64,000 nt of DNA, taken from assembly GCA_021324015.1 (NCBI GenBank), contig JAJPJX010000105.1:40681-104680 (forward strand), written 5' to 3'. This stretch comes from Solibacteraceae bacterium. GTDB taxonomy: Bacteria; Acidobacteriota; Terriglobia; Bryobacterales; Bryobacteraceae. Each line of letters opens with the position of its first letter. Position 1 is the first letter of the stretch. Both the position numbers and the translations under genes were made by a program. Of the stretch, positions 29,099 to 38,865 are shown in pieces. The notes under the pieces are model-generated. The model was not told where the DNA came from. It worked only from the letters and a program-made list of their open reading frames with translations, and ran no database searches.

Positions 29099-29231
29099 CC
29101 CTGAGTACGTTCCCTGGTTAGACGAACCCGCGCCGGAATTTCTTCCCTGCGTTTTGCGAAGCTTTCGGCCCCTCAGCGCGTCCAAACACGTGGAGTCCAA
29201 TGCGAAAATAGGACACGGTCGTACCGATTTT

Positions 29232-30560
29232 ATGGATGCGCTCACGATCCACCGGCTTCACTTTGCCTTCACCGTCACCTTTCACTACATTTTCCCCCAG
29301 CTCACCATGGGCCTGGCATTGCTTCTATTGGTGCTCAAGACCATGGGGCTGCGCACCGGCAACCCGCGCTATCACGACGCGGCCCGCTTCTGGGCCAAGA
29401 TTTTTGCCATCAACTTTGCCATGGGAGTGGTCACGGGCATCCCCATGGAATTTCAATTCGGCACCAACTGGTCCCGCTTCTCCAAGGCTGCCGGCGGCGT
29501 GATCGGCCAGACGCTGGCCATGGAAGGCGTGTTTTCCTTTTTCCTTGAATCCAGCTTCCTCGGAGTGTTCCTGTTCGGCGAAAAGCGTCTCAGCCCCAGA
29601 GCACACTGGTTCTCTTGCCTGCTGGTGTTTCTGGGTTCCTGGCTCTCCGGCTTCTTCATCATCGCCACCGACGCGTGGATGCAGCACCCGTCCGGCTACA
29701 CGCTGGGGCCCCAGGGTGAGATTCTGCTGGCCAGTTTTTGGGGCCTGATTCTGAACCCCTGGACTCTCTGGCAATACCTGCATAACATGACCGGGGCCGT
29801 AGTCACGGCCGCGTTTGTGGTGACCGCCGTTGGCGCCTTGTATCTGCTCACCGGCAAGCACCTGGAATATGGCCGCATCTTTCTGCGGGTGGGGGTGGTT
29901 TCCGGGGTCATCGCGACCAGTTTCATGGTCTTTCCCAGCGGCGACGGCCAAGGTAAGAACATCCTCACGTACCAGCCCGCCACCCTGGCCGCCATGGAAG
30001 GACTGTTTCACACCGAGCAGGGTGCGCCCCTGGCGATCCTCGGCCAGCCGGATGTCGAGCGCCAAAGACTCGATAACCCGTTGGTGGTGCCCAGCGCCTT
30101 GAGTTTCCTGACCTACCAGCGATGGAAAGCCGAAGTGCGGGGTCTGGAAGCCTTCCCGCGTGATCAGTGGCCGGACAACATCCCGCTGCTGTATTTCAGT
30201 TATCACATCATGGTCGGCCTGGGAACCATCTTTGTGGGGGTAATGCTGCTAGCCGCCTGGGCCTTGTGGCGAGGCTGGCTGTTCCGGTCGCGCCCGCTGC
30301 TGTGGCTCCTCATGCTGCTGGTCCCCTTCCCGTACATCGCCAACACCGCCGGCTGGATCACTGCCGAAACCGGCCGGCAGCCCTGGCTCATCTACGGCCT
30401 GCTGCGCACGCAGGAGGGCACCTCGCAGCACGTCTCAGCAGGTAATGCCTTGTTTACGCTGATCGGCTTTATGGGCATGTACACAATTCTGGCCGTGCTC
30501 TTCCTGTTTTTGGTGTATCGCGAAATCGAGCACGGACCCGAGGCTCCGGCCGCCGTCTGA
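29232..30560 (+). CDS. cydA: Cytochrome bd ubiquinol oxidase subunit I
   Basis: A 442-residue integral membrane protein. The N-terminus DALTIHRLHFAFTVTFHYIFPQ includes the conserved high-spin heme ligand His region. GRQPW in TAETGRQPWLIYGLLRT is the subunit I signature. The periplasmic Q loop is short, as in non-enteric bd oxidases. With CydB it oxidises quinol and reduces oxygen with high affinity. ATG 29232 is set by homology. cydB follows after 18 bp. A CydX-type micro-ORF was not found after cydB, where the next gene is convergent and overlapping. Confidence 0.94.
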   Translation: MDALTIHRLHFAFTVTFHYIFPQLTMGLALLLLVLKTMGLRTGNPRYHDAARFWAKIFAINFAMGVVTGIPMEFQFGTNWSRFSKAAGGVIGQTLAMEGVFSFFLESSFLGVFLFGEKRLSPRAHWFSCLLVFLGSWLSGFFIIATDAWMQHPSGYTLGPQGEILLASFWGLILNPWTLWQYLHNMTGAVVTAAFVVTAVGALYLLTGKHLEYGRIFLRVGVVSGVIATSFMVFPSGDGQGKNILTYQPATLAAMEGLFHTEQGAPLAILGQPDVERQRLDNPLVVPSALSFLTYQRWKAEVRGLEAFPRDQWPDNIPLLYFSYHIMVGLGTIFVGVMLLAAWALWRGWLFRSRPLLWLLMLLVPFPYIANTAGWITAETGRQPWLIYGLLRTQEGTSQHVSAGNALFTLIGFMGMYTILAVLFLFLVYREIEHGPEAPAAV

Positions 30561-30578
30561 GAGGGAGGGAAACTCATC

Positions 30579-31600
<1,022 letters not shown>

Positions 31601-31604
<4 letters not shown>

Positions 31605-32758
31605 CGGTGTTTCTCCGTCACCTGCCGGATTAGCCGGAGGAGATTGAGGCCGGCAATCTTACGGATGCGCTCCTCGGAGTAGCCATGGCGCTGCATGGCT
31701 GCGATGACCTGCTGGTAGTCGCCGATATCGTGCATGCCCTTGGCCAGCGGCGGCCCGCCGTCGAAGTCCGACCCCAGGGACACGTGATCCTCGCCCACCA
31801 CGCTGATCCAGTGATCCAGCGTGACGATCAACTGGTCGATGGACATCCGGTATTCGTCGGGTATGTCCACCGGGTCGCCGGGATACTTCCTGGCCACCGC
31901 CTGGTCGATCTCCGCGATGGTATGTTCGGTGACCGGCCGCGGGGTGGCCGAAAAGTTGCCGTACGGCCGGCCGTGCTGCCGCCACTCGTAGTATTTCGGA
32001 TTGTTGAAGGTATTGCCGAACTGCACCCCGACGACCCCGCCTTTGGAGGCCACCAGGCGCGCTGCCTCGTCGCTGATGTTGCGATTCGTATTCACCACGG
32101 CCCGCGAGCCGCCGTGCGAATAGAGCACCGGATCGCTGCTGGCCTCCGCTGCCTGCCGGATGGTCTCATCCGAGCCATGCGCCACATTGATGACCATGCC
32201 CAGCCGGTTCATCTCGCGGATCACTTCACGTCCGTGCGCGTTGATGCCCTGCCACTTGGGCGGGGCGCAACAGGAGTCCGCAAAGGCGTTGGTATAGTTG
32301 TGCGCGACCAGCATGGCGGACCGCAGCCCCAGCCGGTAGAGGTCGCGCAGCACCCCCAGGTCGCCATCCAGGTCGAATCCGCCTTCCAGGTCCAGGAACG
32401 CCCCGATCTTTCCCTCCCGGTGAATGCGCTCCAGGTCCGAGGCCGTATAGGCGATCTCGATCTGGCCGTGGTTTTTCTGAATCTGCCGCAGCGCCAGGTC
32501 CATCAGCCGCAGCGTGTGCTTCACCTCGAACCGCTGCGGATAGTATTCCTCGGACGAAAACAGGCTGAAGAAAATCGCGCTCAGCCCGCCCTTCCGGATG
32601 CGCGGCAGGTCTACCTGTCCGTTGGAATAGGAGTCGCTGATGTCTCCGCCCAGATAGAACTGCCGGTTGATCATGTGGACATGCCCGTCCATGACGAACC
32701 GTCCGGAGGATTGGCCGAAACAAACAGCCGCAAGAAAGAAAAATGGCAGCTTGCCCAT
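31601..32758 (-). CDS. Secreted membrane dipeptidase (M19 family)
   Basis: A 385-residue renal-dipeptidase-like metalloenzyme with an N-terminal signal peptide (MGKLPFFFLAAVCFGQ). Metal-site motifs are DGHVHM (HxH), the bridging Glu in FLDLEGGFD, and YSHGGSRAV further on; GSDFDGG near residue 320 is also typical. It hydrolyses dipeptides, in some members with D-residues. The ATG at 32758 lies inside one arm of a 15-base inverted repeat, and an alternative TTG (32770) lies in the loop, so translation may be structure-controlled. It may be read through from the upstream acyl-CoA synthetase gene (73 bp away). Confidence 0.87.
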
Positions 32759-32788
32759 GCGCCAAGCCAATCACATGGGCAAACTGCC
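32745..32788 (-). promoter_or_regulatory. Inverted repeat spanning the dipeptidase start codon
   Basis: Arms 32788-32774 (GGCAGTTTGCCCATG) and 32759-32745 (CATGGGCAAGCTGCC) pair 14 of 15 around a 14-base loop. The 3' arm includes the ATG at 32758. In mRNA this would bury the start codon; as DNA it could be an operator. Confidence 0.6.
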
Positions 32789-32831
32789 TGTCAACCTGCC
32801 CGCTCTTCCGCGGCGCGGCGGAGTCGTCCGG

Positions 32832-35564
32832 CTATAGGACGAACACCGCCTTCACCACCTCGTCTTCCAGCGAATGCTTCAGCGAGAAGCCCAGCTTCTC
32901 GCAAATGCGCATGATGGAGCGGTTGTCGGGCAGGATGTCCGCCGTCAGGCGACTGAGCTTTTCGTCCGCGCCCACGATCAGCAGCCGCGCCAGCAGTTCC
33001 TTCCCCAGGCCACGCCCTTGATATTGGTCGCTTACCAGCACGGCCACTTCGGCGTCGTTGGTGCCGTGCACCTTGGTCAGCCGGCCCACTCCCAGGATTT
33101 CGCTTTCGCCGTGCTGGGGGTTGCGGCGCTCGGCCACCAGGGCCATTTCGCGGTCGTAGTCGATGAAGCAAATGCGCGTGAGCCGCTCGTGCGCGACCCG
33201 CTGGCCCAAGTTCATCAGGTGAAAGTAGCGCAGATACACGCTGCGCTCTGAGAGCGTCTCGTGGAACTTGACCATCAACGGCTCGTCCTCCGGCCGGATG
33301 GGCCGGATGGTCACCGGTGCGCCGTCCTTCATGGTCCAGTCCGCCACATAGTGCGACGGGTAGGGGCGAATGGCAGTCTTGGGGATCTGGCTCTCCTGGA
33401 CTTCCGGCCCGTGCACTACGACGCGGGCGTCCAGCGCCACCAGGCGGTCCGCCGAGGCAAACAGCGGATTGATGTCGATCTCCTTGATCCACCGCTGCTC
33501 CACCACCAGCCGGCTGAAGCGCGCCAACAACTGCTCCAGCCCCGCCAGGTCCACCGACTTGCGGCCACGCACACCCTTGAGCGCCTTGTAGATTTTGGTC
33601 TGCTCCATCATGCGCCGCGCCAGGGTGGTGTTCAGCGGAGGCAACCCCAAGGACCGGTCCTTGAACACCTCCACCAGTTGCCCGCCCGTGCCGAACAGCA
33701 GCACCGGACCGAATTGGGCGTCCAGGCTGCTGCCGACGATCAACTCGTATCCGTCGCCCAGCTTGATCATGGGCTGCACCGTGACACCCAGGAAGTGCTC
33801 GGCTCCCGCCTTCTGCGTCACCGATTCCTGGATTCGCCGGTACGCCCGCATCACCGCCTCGGCATCGCCCAGGTTCAACTGCACGCCGCCAACATCCGTT
33901 TTGTGAGAAATGGTCTCGGAAAACAGCTTCAGCACCACCGGGTATCCCAACTTTTCCGCGTGGGCCACGGCCTCAGCCTCGTTACCGGCCACCAGCGTTT
34001 GCACGGTGGGTACGCAGTAGGCGTTGAGGACCTCCTTCGATTCGGACTCCGTCAGGATAGACCGGCCGGACTGGCGTGCTTTGTGAATGATCTCTTCCGC
34101 CAGGGCCCGGTTCGGCGTGCACTCCGCCGAATCCGGCGGCAAGGCCGGCGTCTCGTACAGCCCCTTCAGGTTGTAGCTGTACCGCCACATGTAGTTGAAC
34201 GCCCGCGCGGCGGTATCCGGATAGGAGAACGTCGGAATCCCGGCGTGGTTGAGGATAGCCTCGCCGGCCGCCACATCCGCGCCGCCCATCCAGCTGGCCA
34301 GGATCGGCTTGCCCTCCAGCTTGGCATACGGCTTCAGGTGTTCGGCGGTCTGGGTTGGATCGGTCATGGACTGCGGCGTCAGCACCACCAGCAACCCGTC
34401 GCTGTTGGGATCCTTGGCGGCGACCTCCACCGCCTTGGCATAGCGCTCGGGGCTGGCGTCGCCGATGACGTCGATGGGATTGTTGTGGCTCCAGGTCGGC
34501 GGCAGGAAACCGTTGTAGATTTCCATTGCCTCGGGAGAGATTTCCGCGAGTTCGCCGCCTCCGGTGATCAGCGAGTCCGTGGCCAATACGCCTGGCCCGC
34601 CCGCATTGGTCAAAATCGTCAGCCTGGGCCCCTTGGGGCTGGGCTGTTTGGAAAGCACTTCCGCCATGTAGAACAGGTCGGCGATGCTTTCCACCCGCAG
34701 CACCCCGCTGCGCCGGAATGCTGCCTGGAGGACCTCATCGCTGCCCGCCAGCGACCCGGTGTGCGAGGCCGCCGCCTTTGCCGCGGCTTCCGTGCGCCCC
34801 GCCTTGATCACGATGATGGGCTTGTTGAGCGCTACTTCGCGGGCGGCCGAGAGGAAGGCCCGCGCGTCGCCGATGGTCTCCATGTAGAGTACGATGCTGC
34901 GGGTCCGCGGATCATTGCCGAGGTAGTAGATCAGGTCGCCCCAACCCACGTCCACCATCGAGCCGATGGAGAGGAAGGCGCTGAAGCCCACCATTTCACG
35001 CAGGCTCCAGTCCAGCACCGCCGTGCACAATGCGCCGCTTTGGCTGATGAATCCCACGCTGCCGGAGCGGGCAATAGTCGAGGCAAAGGTGGCGTTCAGT
35101 CCGGAGAGCGGGCTCATCACCCCGAGGCAGTTCGGACCGATCACGCGCATCTTCCCGGCCCGCGCCTCGGCCAGAACCTGCCGCTCCAGTTCCAACCCCG
35201 CCGGGCCGATTTCCTTGAAGCCCGCGGAAATCACCACAGCGCCCCGCACTCCGTTGTCGGCGCAGTCGTGGATGATGCCGGGTACCGTGGTTGCCGGAGT
35301 CACGACCACCGCCAGGTCTACCTGCTCCGGAACTTCTTCGATGCTCTTGTACGCCTTGACGCCCAGAATACTCGGCCGCTTCGGGTTCACCGGATACACC
35401 GTGCCACCGAACGGGCTGGAGATCAGATTCCACAGAACGGTTCGGCCCACCGAACCGGCGGTTTCGGTGGCCCCGATCACCGCCACCGTCTTGGGCGAAA
35501 AAAACACATCCAGCGGCTGGCTTCGCTGATGATGAATCTTACGGGAGGGTTTGGTTACCTGCAT
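32832..35564 (-). CDS. NDP-forming acyl-CoA synthetase fused to a GNAT acetyltransferase
   Basis: A 910-residue fusion: CoA-binding domain (about 20-150, [14 protein letters not shown]), succinyl-CoA synthetase-like ligase domains with the phospho-His candidate His268 in [10 protein letters not shown], an ATP-grasp domain (about 480-700) and a C-terminal GNAT domain (about 735-905) with the acetyl-CoA loop [12 protein letters not shown]. Architecture matches the PatZ/Pka protein acetyltransferases. In E. coli PatZ the synthetase half is thought to be inactive for lack of this His; here it is kept, so both activities are possible. It may acetylate metabolic enzymes or make acyl-CoA with ADP formation. 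Its start overlaps the upstream DUF1858-like gene by 26 bp. Confidence 0.88.
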   Translation of the reverse strand: MQVTKPSRKIHHQRSQPLDVFFSPKTVAVIGATETAGSVGRTVLWNLISSPFGGTVYPVNPKRPSILGVKAYKSIEEVPEQVDLAVVVTPATTVPGIIHDCADNGVRGAVVISAGFKEIGPAGLELERQVLAEARAGKMRVIGPNCLGVMSPLSGLNATFASTIARSGSVGFISQSGALCTAVLDWSLREMVGFSAFLSIGSMVDVGWGDLIYYLGNDPRTRSIVLYMETIGDARAFLSAAREVALNKPIIVIKAGRTEAAAKAAASHTGSLAGSDEVLQAAFRRSGVLRVESIADLFYMAEVLSKQPSPKGPRLTILTNAGGPGVLATDSLITGGGELAEISPEAMEIYNGFLPPTWSHNNPIDVIGDASPERYAKAVEVAAKDPNSDGLLVVLTPQSMTDPTQTAEHLKPYAKLEGKPILASWMGGADVAAGEAILNHAGIPTFSYPDTAARAFNYMWRYSYNLKGLYETPALPPDSAECTPNRALAEEIIHKARQSGRSILTESESKEVLNAYCVPTVQTLVAGNEAEAVAHAEKLGYPVVLKLFSETISHKTDVGGVQLNLGDAEAVMRAYRRIQESVTQKAGAEHFLGVTVQPMIKLGDGYELIVGSSLDAQFGPVLLFGTGGQLVEVFKDRSLGLPPLNTTLARRMMEQTKIYKALKGVRGRKSVDLAGLEQLLARFSRLVVEQRWIKEIDINPLFASADRLVALDARVVVHGPEVQESQIPKTAIRPYPSHYVADWTMKDGAPVTIRPIRPEDEPLMVKFHETLSERSVYLRYFHLMNLGQRVAHERLTRICFIDYDREMALVAERRNPQHGESEILGVGRLTKVHGTNDAEVAVLVSDQYQGRGLGKELLARLLIVGADEKLSRLTADILPDNRSIMRICEKLGFSLKHSLEDEVVKAVFVL

Positions 35565-35784
35565 TGTCCTTTTCCTCGGTCGTCGGTCCGAACGCCGCCC
35601 GGTTGAGGGCGTCGACTACATCCACACTGGAGAGACCGTTCTTGCGCGCCACTGTCTCGATATCGCAATCATCACAAACCTGACGGAATCCCAACTCTTC
35701 GAAAACCGGCACCGTCTGGGGAAACCGCTGTTTGACATCGCGGATGATCATGTCGCGGCGGATTAATTGATCGAATCGAAACAT
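35539..35784 (-). CDS. Small DUF1858/ScdA-N-like protein
   Basis: An 81-residue protein resembling the DUF1858 (ScdA N-terminal-like) fold: [23 protein letters not shown] followed by a CDDC pair and a second helix [19 protein letters not shown]. Members are often associated with redox or iron-sulfur repair, but the function is not fixed. It overlaps the acyl-CoA synthetase/GNAT gene by 26 bp, so translation is coupled and the two likely act together. The tail after residue 65 is charged and non-conserved. Confidence 0.65.
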   Translation of the reverse strand: MFRFDQLIRRDMIIRDVKQRFPQTVPVFEELGFRQVCDDCDIETVARKNGLSSVDVVDALNRAAFGPTTEEKDNAGNQTLP

Positions 35785-35855
35785 GCGCGTGACCTTTCGG
35801 GCGAGAAACCTGCACCCTTCCTTCCAAACTCACACATTGCAGATATTCCTTTAAA

Positions 35856-37211
35856 TCAACTACTTACAAGATTCTCCGGCACCGCTGCTGGGGCATTTGC
35901 CCCAACTGGAATGCGGGCGGCAGCGCCTTGCCCCCGGCCGGCTTCTCCGCTGCGGACGAGCGCGAAGCGGTATAGCACCGGAGCCAGCATCTCATTGATG
36001 GCCACCGCTCCCAGCACCAGTGCGGATGCCTCTCCGCCAAAGTGCGGGAAAGTTCGCACAAACAGCAGGGCCAAGGCCAGTGCCAGCCCCGCCTGCGGCA
36101 ACAATCCAAAGCCGGCATACCGGCGCACGACTTCGGGTGCGCCGGCTACCCGGGCCGCCAACCAGCCCAGTCCCAGGAATCCCCCGGCCCGCACGGTCAC
36201 GAACAGGGCCGCCGGGATTCCGATGATCAGCAGTTCCCGCAAGTGGATATTGGCTCCCGTGACGGCAAAGAAAGCCACGTAAACCGGTAGCGAGGCGCCC
36301 TCGATGGCCTCCTGCAGCCGGTCGCCCAGGGCGGTAGTATTCCGGACCAGCATACCGGCGGCCAGAGCGACGATCAGGGGATCAAAGTCGATGCGCATCC
36401 CCACTTCGGCCACTACAAACGCCACGGTGACTACAAAGAGCCCGGTGCCTTGCCGCACGAATCGCAAGAAGATGGCCAGCACCCCTCCCACGAGCAGCCC
36501 CGAGCCGATTGACCCGAGCAACTCCCACGCCAGCGTGGCCGCCGTCCCCAAGGCGTCGGCATTGCCCCCAAGGGTCGCTTTGGCCGCAGAGGACACCACC
36601 GCGAACAGCAGGATCACCACCAGGTCCGCCATTACCACCACGCCCAAAACCGTGCGGGTCAGCGGCCCATCGGCCTCCATTTCAGAGCGTAGGGCGACCA
36701 CCACCGCGGGCGACCCGGCTGACATGGTGACCCCCAGCACCAACGCCATGGCCAAGGCCTGCTCAGGCGTCAGCTCGTGCAGAAAGGGCAGCAGATCTCG
36801 CCAGAAATAAACGGCTGCGGTCAGTAGGCCGGCCGTACCCAGCATGGCCCCGCCGATCAGTGCCAGGATGCTGCGCATGAGCGGGCGAATCGATCGCAAA
36901 TCCAGCTCCACACCTGCCGTGAGGGCAATGAGGGCGGTGGCTGCACCATTGAAAATCTGTAAGTTAGCGACCATCGGAGGAGACAGCAGACCGAGTACCT
37001 GGGGCCCCGCCACAATCCCCAGGACGATGTACCCGGTGAGCTTCGGCAAACCTACCTGCCGGAACAGGCTACCCAGGAAGAACCCGGAAAGCAAGAGGTA
37101 TCCGCAGGCCAGGGCCGTACCCGCCGCCCCGCTGCCAACTCCCGGTTGGGGAGCGAAGGTGCCCGCGGCGTGCATCAAACCACCCAGAATCAGCAACAGC
37201 AGCAGTCGCAT
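35856..37211 (-). CDS. Cation:proton antiporter (CPA2/Kef-like), first of a pair by position
   Basis: A 451-residue polytopic membrane protein of the monovalent cation:proton antiporter-2 type with about 12 helices. LTGYIVLGIVAGPQVLG, FNGAATALIALTAGVELDL and SAGSPAVVVALRSE fit the exchanger core. No C-terminal TrkA-N nucleotide-binding domain is present. The first 19 residues may be a signal or first helix. It is transcribed after the larger paralogue-like gene with a 3-bp gap. The transported ion (Na or K) is not predictable. Confidence 0.82.
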   Translation of the reverse strand: MRLLLLLILGGLMHAAGTFAPQPGVGSGAAGTALACGYLLLSGFFLGSLFRQVGLPKLTGYIVLGIVAGPQVLGLLSPPMVANLQIFNGAATALIALTAGVELDLRSIRPLMRSILALIGGAMLGTAGLLTAAVYFWRDLLPFLHELTPEQALAMALVLGVTMSAGSPAVVVALRSEMEADGPLTRTVLGVVVMADLVVILLFAVVSSAAKATLGGNADALGTAATLAWELLGSIGSGLLVGGVLAIFLRFVRQGTGLFVVTVAFVVAEVGMRIDFDPLIVALAAGMLVRNTTALGDRLQEAIEGASLPVYVAFFAVTGANIHLRELLIIGIPAALFVTVRAGGFLGLGWLAARVAGAPEVVRRYAGFGLLPQAGLALALALLFVRTFPHFGGEASALVLGAVAINEMLAPVLYRFALVRSGEAGRGQGAAARIPVGANAPAAVPENLVSS

Positions 37212-37214
37212 GTG

Positions 37215-38747
37215 CTAGATCACCGCTTCCGCCGTTTCTTCGTCTGGACCGCCTTCTTGCCCGCCTGTCGCCGGTCCCGTCTGCCGCCGCAGGGTCAGTT
37301 GCACGATCACCTCGGTGAGGATGGCCCCCCCGATCACCGCGCCGAGCATCCAGGAAACTGTCGGCCCGAAGTATAAGTCCTGTGCGCTGATTACGATGGC
37401 GATAGACAATGCGCCCATTGGCGAGAACACCAGGATGCGTCGCTCCTCCAGTCGCAGATTCCATTCCCGGCCGCGGCGCCGCACCGAAACCGCCAGCCGC
37501 TTGCCCGCCAGCCGTGCCAGCAGAAACAGTCCCATCAGCATCCACCCCTGCCAGGCTCCCAACTTCCAAATGGAGCCGGCGATCAACAGAAACAGGAGGT
37601 AAATGGGGCGTTCCAGGGTCATCATGGCCGCGCGGATCTGGGCCTGCGAGTGTCCGGGCAAATTCGCCAGGATGACGGCGGCAATGAAACAGACCACCAG
37701 CGGCGAAAGGCGCAAGAAGCTGGCCATCCCGGCGATGAATGCCACCGATCCAAGGGTCAGCAGGCTGAACTCAGGACCGGCTTTCAGCTTGCCCAGTGTC
37801 AGGTACAGCACGCCGCCCATGGTGGTGCCCATTCCCAGAGTAATGAACAGCCACGCGGTGCCCGGAAGCTGCCAGGCGACCGACGCTCCCTGAGGCCGGA
37901 AATAAGCGGCCGTGAGCATGAGCCCCACCACGCCCGCAAGCTGCTCCACCTGCACGATGCTCCAGACCCGGTCCACGGCGATTTCGCCGGCTCCGCGGGC
38001 TTCCAGCAGGCGCGGGGCCGAGTGCGCCGTCATGGCGCCCGCGGTGCCTAGAATCAGGGCATCCCGCAGAAACGCGGCGTTTTGCCAGGGACCTTCGGTG
38101 GCCAGCAAGGCCAGCCCGCAACTCGCCATGATGGTGGCCGCCGGCAGCGCCGCGCTCAGCAGTCCGGCTGCCGCCATGCCCGGCGCCAGACTTTCCACCA
38201 GGCGTGCATCGAACCGAAATCCGACTGTGAAGCCGATCCACCCCAAGCCCAGGGGCAGCAGGGGCCGGATCTGCCACAGCACGGAATCTGAGAGGATTCC
38301 CACACTGGGCAGGTGCGCCACTGCCCCCAGAATCACGAATGGCAGCCCCGCCGTCACCACGTGAGAGATACCCGCCCGCCGTTCCAGTTTGCGGACGCGC
38401 GGGTGCCCGCCCAAATAGGCCAGCGCGAACAGGGCGGTCAGCCCCAGGACCGCCTTGATGACCTCCGCGGCCGATTCCAGGGGCCGGTGGTCAAACGCCG
38501 GTTCCGGGGGGGGAGGCGGCTCGAGCGAAAGGGGCAGGGGCATTTGTTCCGGCGGGGTCTGCGGTTTAAGGACGGGGGGAGACTCGATGGTGGCGGGGGC
38601 GCCGGCAGGCCCGGACGGGACCGGCGATTCCTGTGCCGACTGTCCGGGCCAGGCGGCCAGTCCGAACCAGATCACCACGGCAACCGCCCGCCAAACGCTC
38701 CAGCGGCGCGGGGTTCGCCAGCCAGAAGGTTGTGCAAAACGCCTCAT
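37215..38747 (-). CDS. Antiporter-like membrane protein, divergent CPA family
   Basis: A 510-residue protein: N-terminal hydrophobic segment (about 19-37), a proline-rich periplasmic linker (about 42-82) and about 12 helices resembling a cation/proton antiporter, although the usual core motifs are less clear than in the gene that follows (TVGFRFDARL, GAMTAHSAPRLLE, LLFLLIAGSIW are the recognisable parts). ATG 38747 was chosen over a longer reading frame because it gives a signal-like N-terminus and does not invade the divergent narK gene. The 3-bp gap to the next antiporter gene suggests two halves of one transport system. Confidence 0.7.
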   Translation of the reverse strand: MRRFAQPSGWRTPRRWSVWRAVAVVIWFGLAAWPGQSAQESPVPSGPAGAPATIESPPVLKPQTPPEQMPLPLSLEPPPPPEPAFDHRPLESAAEVIKAVLGLTALFALAYLGGHPRVRKLERRAGISHVVTAGLPFVILGAVAHLPSVGILSDSVLWQIRPLLPLGLGWIGFTVGFRFDARLVESLAPGMAAAGLLSAALPAATIMASCGLALLATEGPWQNAAFLRDALILGTAGAMTAHSAPRLLEARGAGEIAVDRVWSIVQVEQLAGVVGLMLTAAYFRPQGASVAWQLPGTAWLFITLGMGTTMGGVLYLTLGKLKAGPEFSLLTLGSVAFIAGMASFLRLSPLVVCFIAAVILANLPGHSQAQIRAAMMTLERPIYLLFLLIAGSIWKLGAWQGWMLMGLFLLARLAGKRLAVSVRRRGREWNLRLEERRILVFSPMGALSIAIVISAQDLYFGPTVSWMLGAVIGGAILTEVIVQLTLRRQTGPATGGQEGGPDEETAEAVI

Positions 38748-38865
38748 GGTCGCCTGCTGGCGTCGTCTTCCAGCACAACAGCCGGTTTTCCCACTATAAC
38801 ACCCGCTCCCATGCCACTGGACGAAACCGGTTTCCGGAGAGAAGATAGGAACTCGGAGGGGGGAG
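38748..38865. promoter_or_regulatory. Divergent promoter region between antiporter pair and nitrate module
   Basis: A 118-base region holding TATAAC (38795-38800, + strand) and the overlapping TATAGT (38798-38793, - strand) as possible -10 boxes for both directions. Just before 38866 is a G-rich ribosome-binding site (GGAGGGGGGAG). I found no good FNR or sigma-54 site. Confidence 0.35.

Noticed and set aside
29099..29231. ECF-type (GGAAC) autoregulatory promoter upstream of the sigma gene
   Set aside because: A GGAAC on the minus strand near 29114 is too close to the start codon for a -10 box to fit.
33261..35606. Plus-strand frame of about 780 codons opposite the acyl-CoA synthetase/GNAT fusion
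   Set aside because: Shadow of a gene with full domain structure on the other strand.
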